A model generated the notes under the pieces. The model ran no database searches. It was given only the letters and a program-made list of their open reading frames with translations, and was not told the DNA's origin. A program made the position numbers and the translations under genes. A stretch of DNA of 64,000 nucleotides from Lojkania enalia (Eukaryota > Ascomycota > Dothideomycetes > Pleosporales). The stretch is taken from positions 36,991-100,990 of the forward strand of contig ML986760.1 of assembly GCA_010094045.1 (NCBI GenBank), written 5' to 3'. Below, one piece after another: positions 62,939-64,000 of the stretch; the first letter of the stretch is position 1, and the number at the start of each line of letters is the position of its first letter.

Positions 62939-64000
62939 ACGAATTGAATTCGAGATCTCACAAACGACCATCCTCGCGTACTTCATATCACTAGTCAGCT
63001 CGCGCATCTCTTTGCTAAAACTAGTCAATGCTTCGACCCCGCTCAAAAGCAATTCCTAGGGCCATAGGAGACGATACGGTAGAGGTTGCACGGATAGCCC
63101 AACGACGCCACCCTAACACACATCATTCTCTTGTCTCTTAAATGTTTCACATACAAAAGGCGCCTTACATGGGACCCTTTCGATCCTTATCATATTCTCG
63201 ACTAGATTGGGCGACCTGCAGTCGCAATGCTCACCAGTGCTCAGTTGCAGCAATTGCAGTACTACAAAAGTTCAATGTTACTGTAACGGTTACTGAGAAG
63301 ATGCGTCCTAAATAGGATGTTTTCTTGTCTTACTTCGGACACTGTACATAACACCTTTTCAGAGAGGTTGGATAAACTTTGATTTTACCGAGAGCTACCT
63401 ACTATTTCCTTTGTTCAAACGGACCGAACAACGGCGTTTAGGGTAAGAGTCTCTATGGGTCTCATGTTACGATGGTTCACGAATAGGTTGGCTACATGGC
63501 TTTGCATATCCCGGGACAGCGTTTCCCTCTGCTTGGAGCTTACTGGGACCTGTCTTTTCTGTTTTCTATGCTGCTATTCGCTGTGTATATATGGCACTAA
63601 GCTCCCCTTGTATCATAAGAGCTAGCTTGTAACTCGTACTGTCTAAACAATAAAAAAAAGGAGTTATCAGACTACGGTCAAATCATGATTGAAAGAAGCT
63701 TGGAATGCTGTGTGAAGTAGCTTGCAGTCACATGTGAAGTGAGAAAATAGTACAACTGGGCATGTTTCACGATGATTGAAGTCTTGGGCTCCCCCGGCCA
63801 ACCGGTATCGCAGCCGATGTGTTCTTATGTTTCATGTTATTAACCGCCTAAGATTCTTGCTTGAAGTATGGCCCCACAGATCCCTATGAAACACGACAAC
63901 TGATAATATTCACTTGTACTCATGGCACACTACCATATCAACACTACATACATACATGCCTATTTACCTACCTACCCATGTCCTGCTATCACAAACCCCC
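62939..64000. other. Right end, no gene seen
   Basis: Follows the TSC1 stop codon. The sequence is stop-rich in all frames and contains a short A run at about 63650-63659. The first part is probably the TSC1 3' UTR. No tRNA or coding pattern is recognised. Confidence 0.45.

Noticed and set aside
1..64000. CRISPR arrays, bacterial operons, rRNA genes
   Set aside because: No regularly spaced repeats, no Shine-Dalgarno-led gene strings and no rRNA sequence were seen; gene structure is clearly eukaryotic.

Overview
The window is nuclear DNA of a filamentous ascomycete (Pezizomycotina); the class cannot be fixed from sequence alone. Grounds: genes are cut by short introns of about 45-110 nt with GTANGT donors and CTAAC-like branch points, every housekeeping protein is of fungal type (gephyrin-like CnxE, Tap42, Dicer-like 1, Vma8, Vma16, Tsc1), and a tRNA-Ala has a tiny intron. 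I assembled exon structures by hand; in each spliced model listed here the coding length is a multiple of three.

Layout. 1-1.15 kb: AT-rich, possibly a worn transposon fragment. 1.2-9.2 kb: DDB1 (-), RNA polymerase III subunit Rpc37 (+), mitochondrial 3-hydroxyisobutyrate dehydrogenase (+), Sna4/Pmp3-like membrane protein (+). 10-18.8 kb: a low-complexity protein of unknown role (-), a TMEM42/EamA-like membrane protein (-), CnxE (-), V-ATPase proteolipid c'' (-), TFIIA gamma (+). 20.5-25.5 kb: a nucleotidyltransferase-fold protein lacking its acidic residues, a secreted-type single-pass membrane protein, and a conserved 119-residue protein. 25.5-40.2 kb: a gene-poor accessory stretch holding a broken ABCA-type transporter and a divergent pair: a candidate gasdermin (-) and a TPR-CHAT (caspase-like) protease (+). 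40.2-47.5 kb: SYF1 (-), VMA8 (+), a U1A/U2B''-type RRM protein (-), an MFS transporter (+). 47.8-57 kb: tRNA-Ala, Dicer-like 1 (-), TAP42 (+), an IAH1-like SGNH esterase (-). 59.7-62.9 kb: hamartin TSC1 (+). The last kilobase has no gene I can support.

Most of the window is ordinary core genome arranged in divergent and convergent pairs. The outstanding locus is 34.0-39.0 kb. A 298-residue protein with gasdermin-like segment order and an acidic C-terminal tail is divergently paired, across 269 bp, with a 1261-residue TPR-CHAT protein that keeps the His/Cys pair of CHAT proteases. Fungal gasdermins are known to be encoded next to protease genes, so the pair is a candidate proteolytically triggered cell-death (allorecognition/immunity) module. 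The gasdermin assignment is an inference from segment pattern and neighbourhood, not from a database search.

Smaller points of interest: a histidine-rich linker in CnxE; exons of 7, 10 and 11 nt in three core genes; introns of 51, 54 and 54 nt without stops and divisible by three in TSC1 and SYF1; and multiple inactivating lesions in the ABCA gene.
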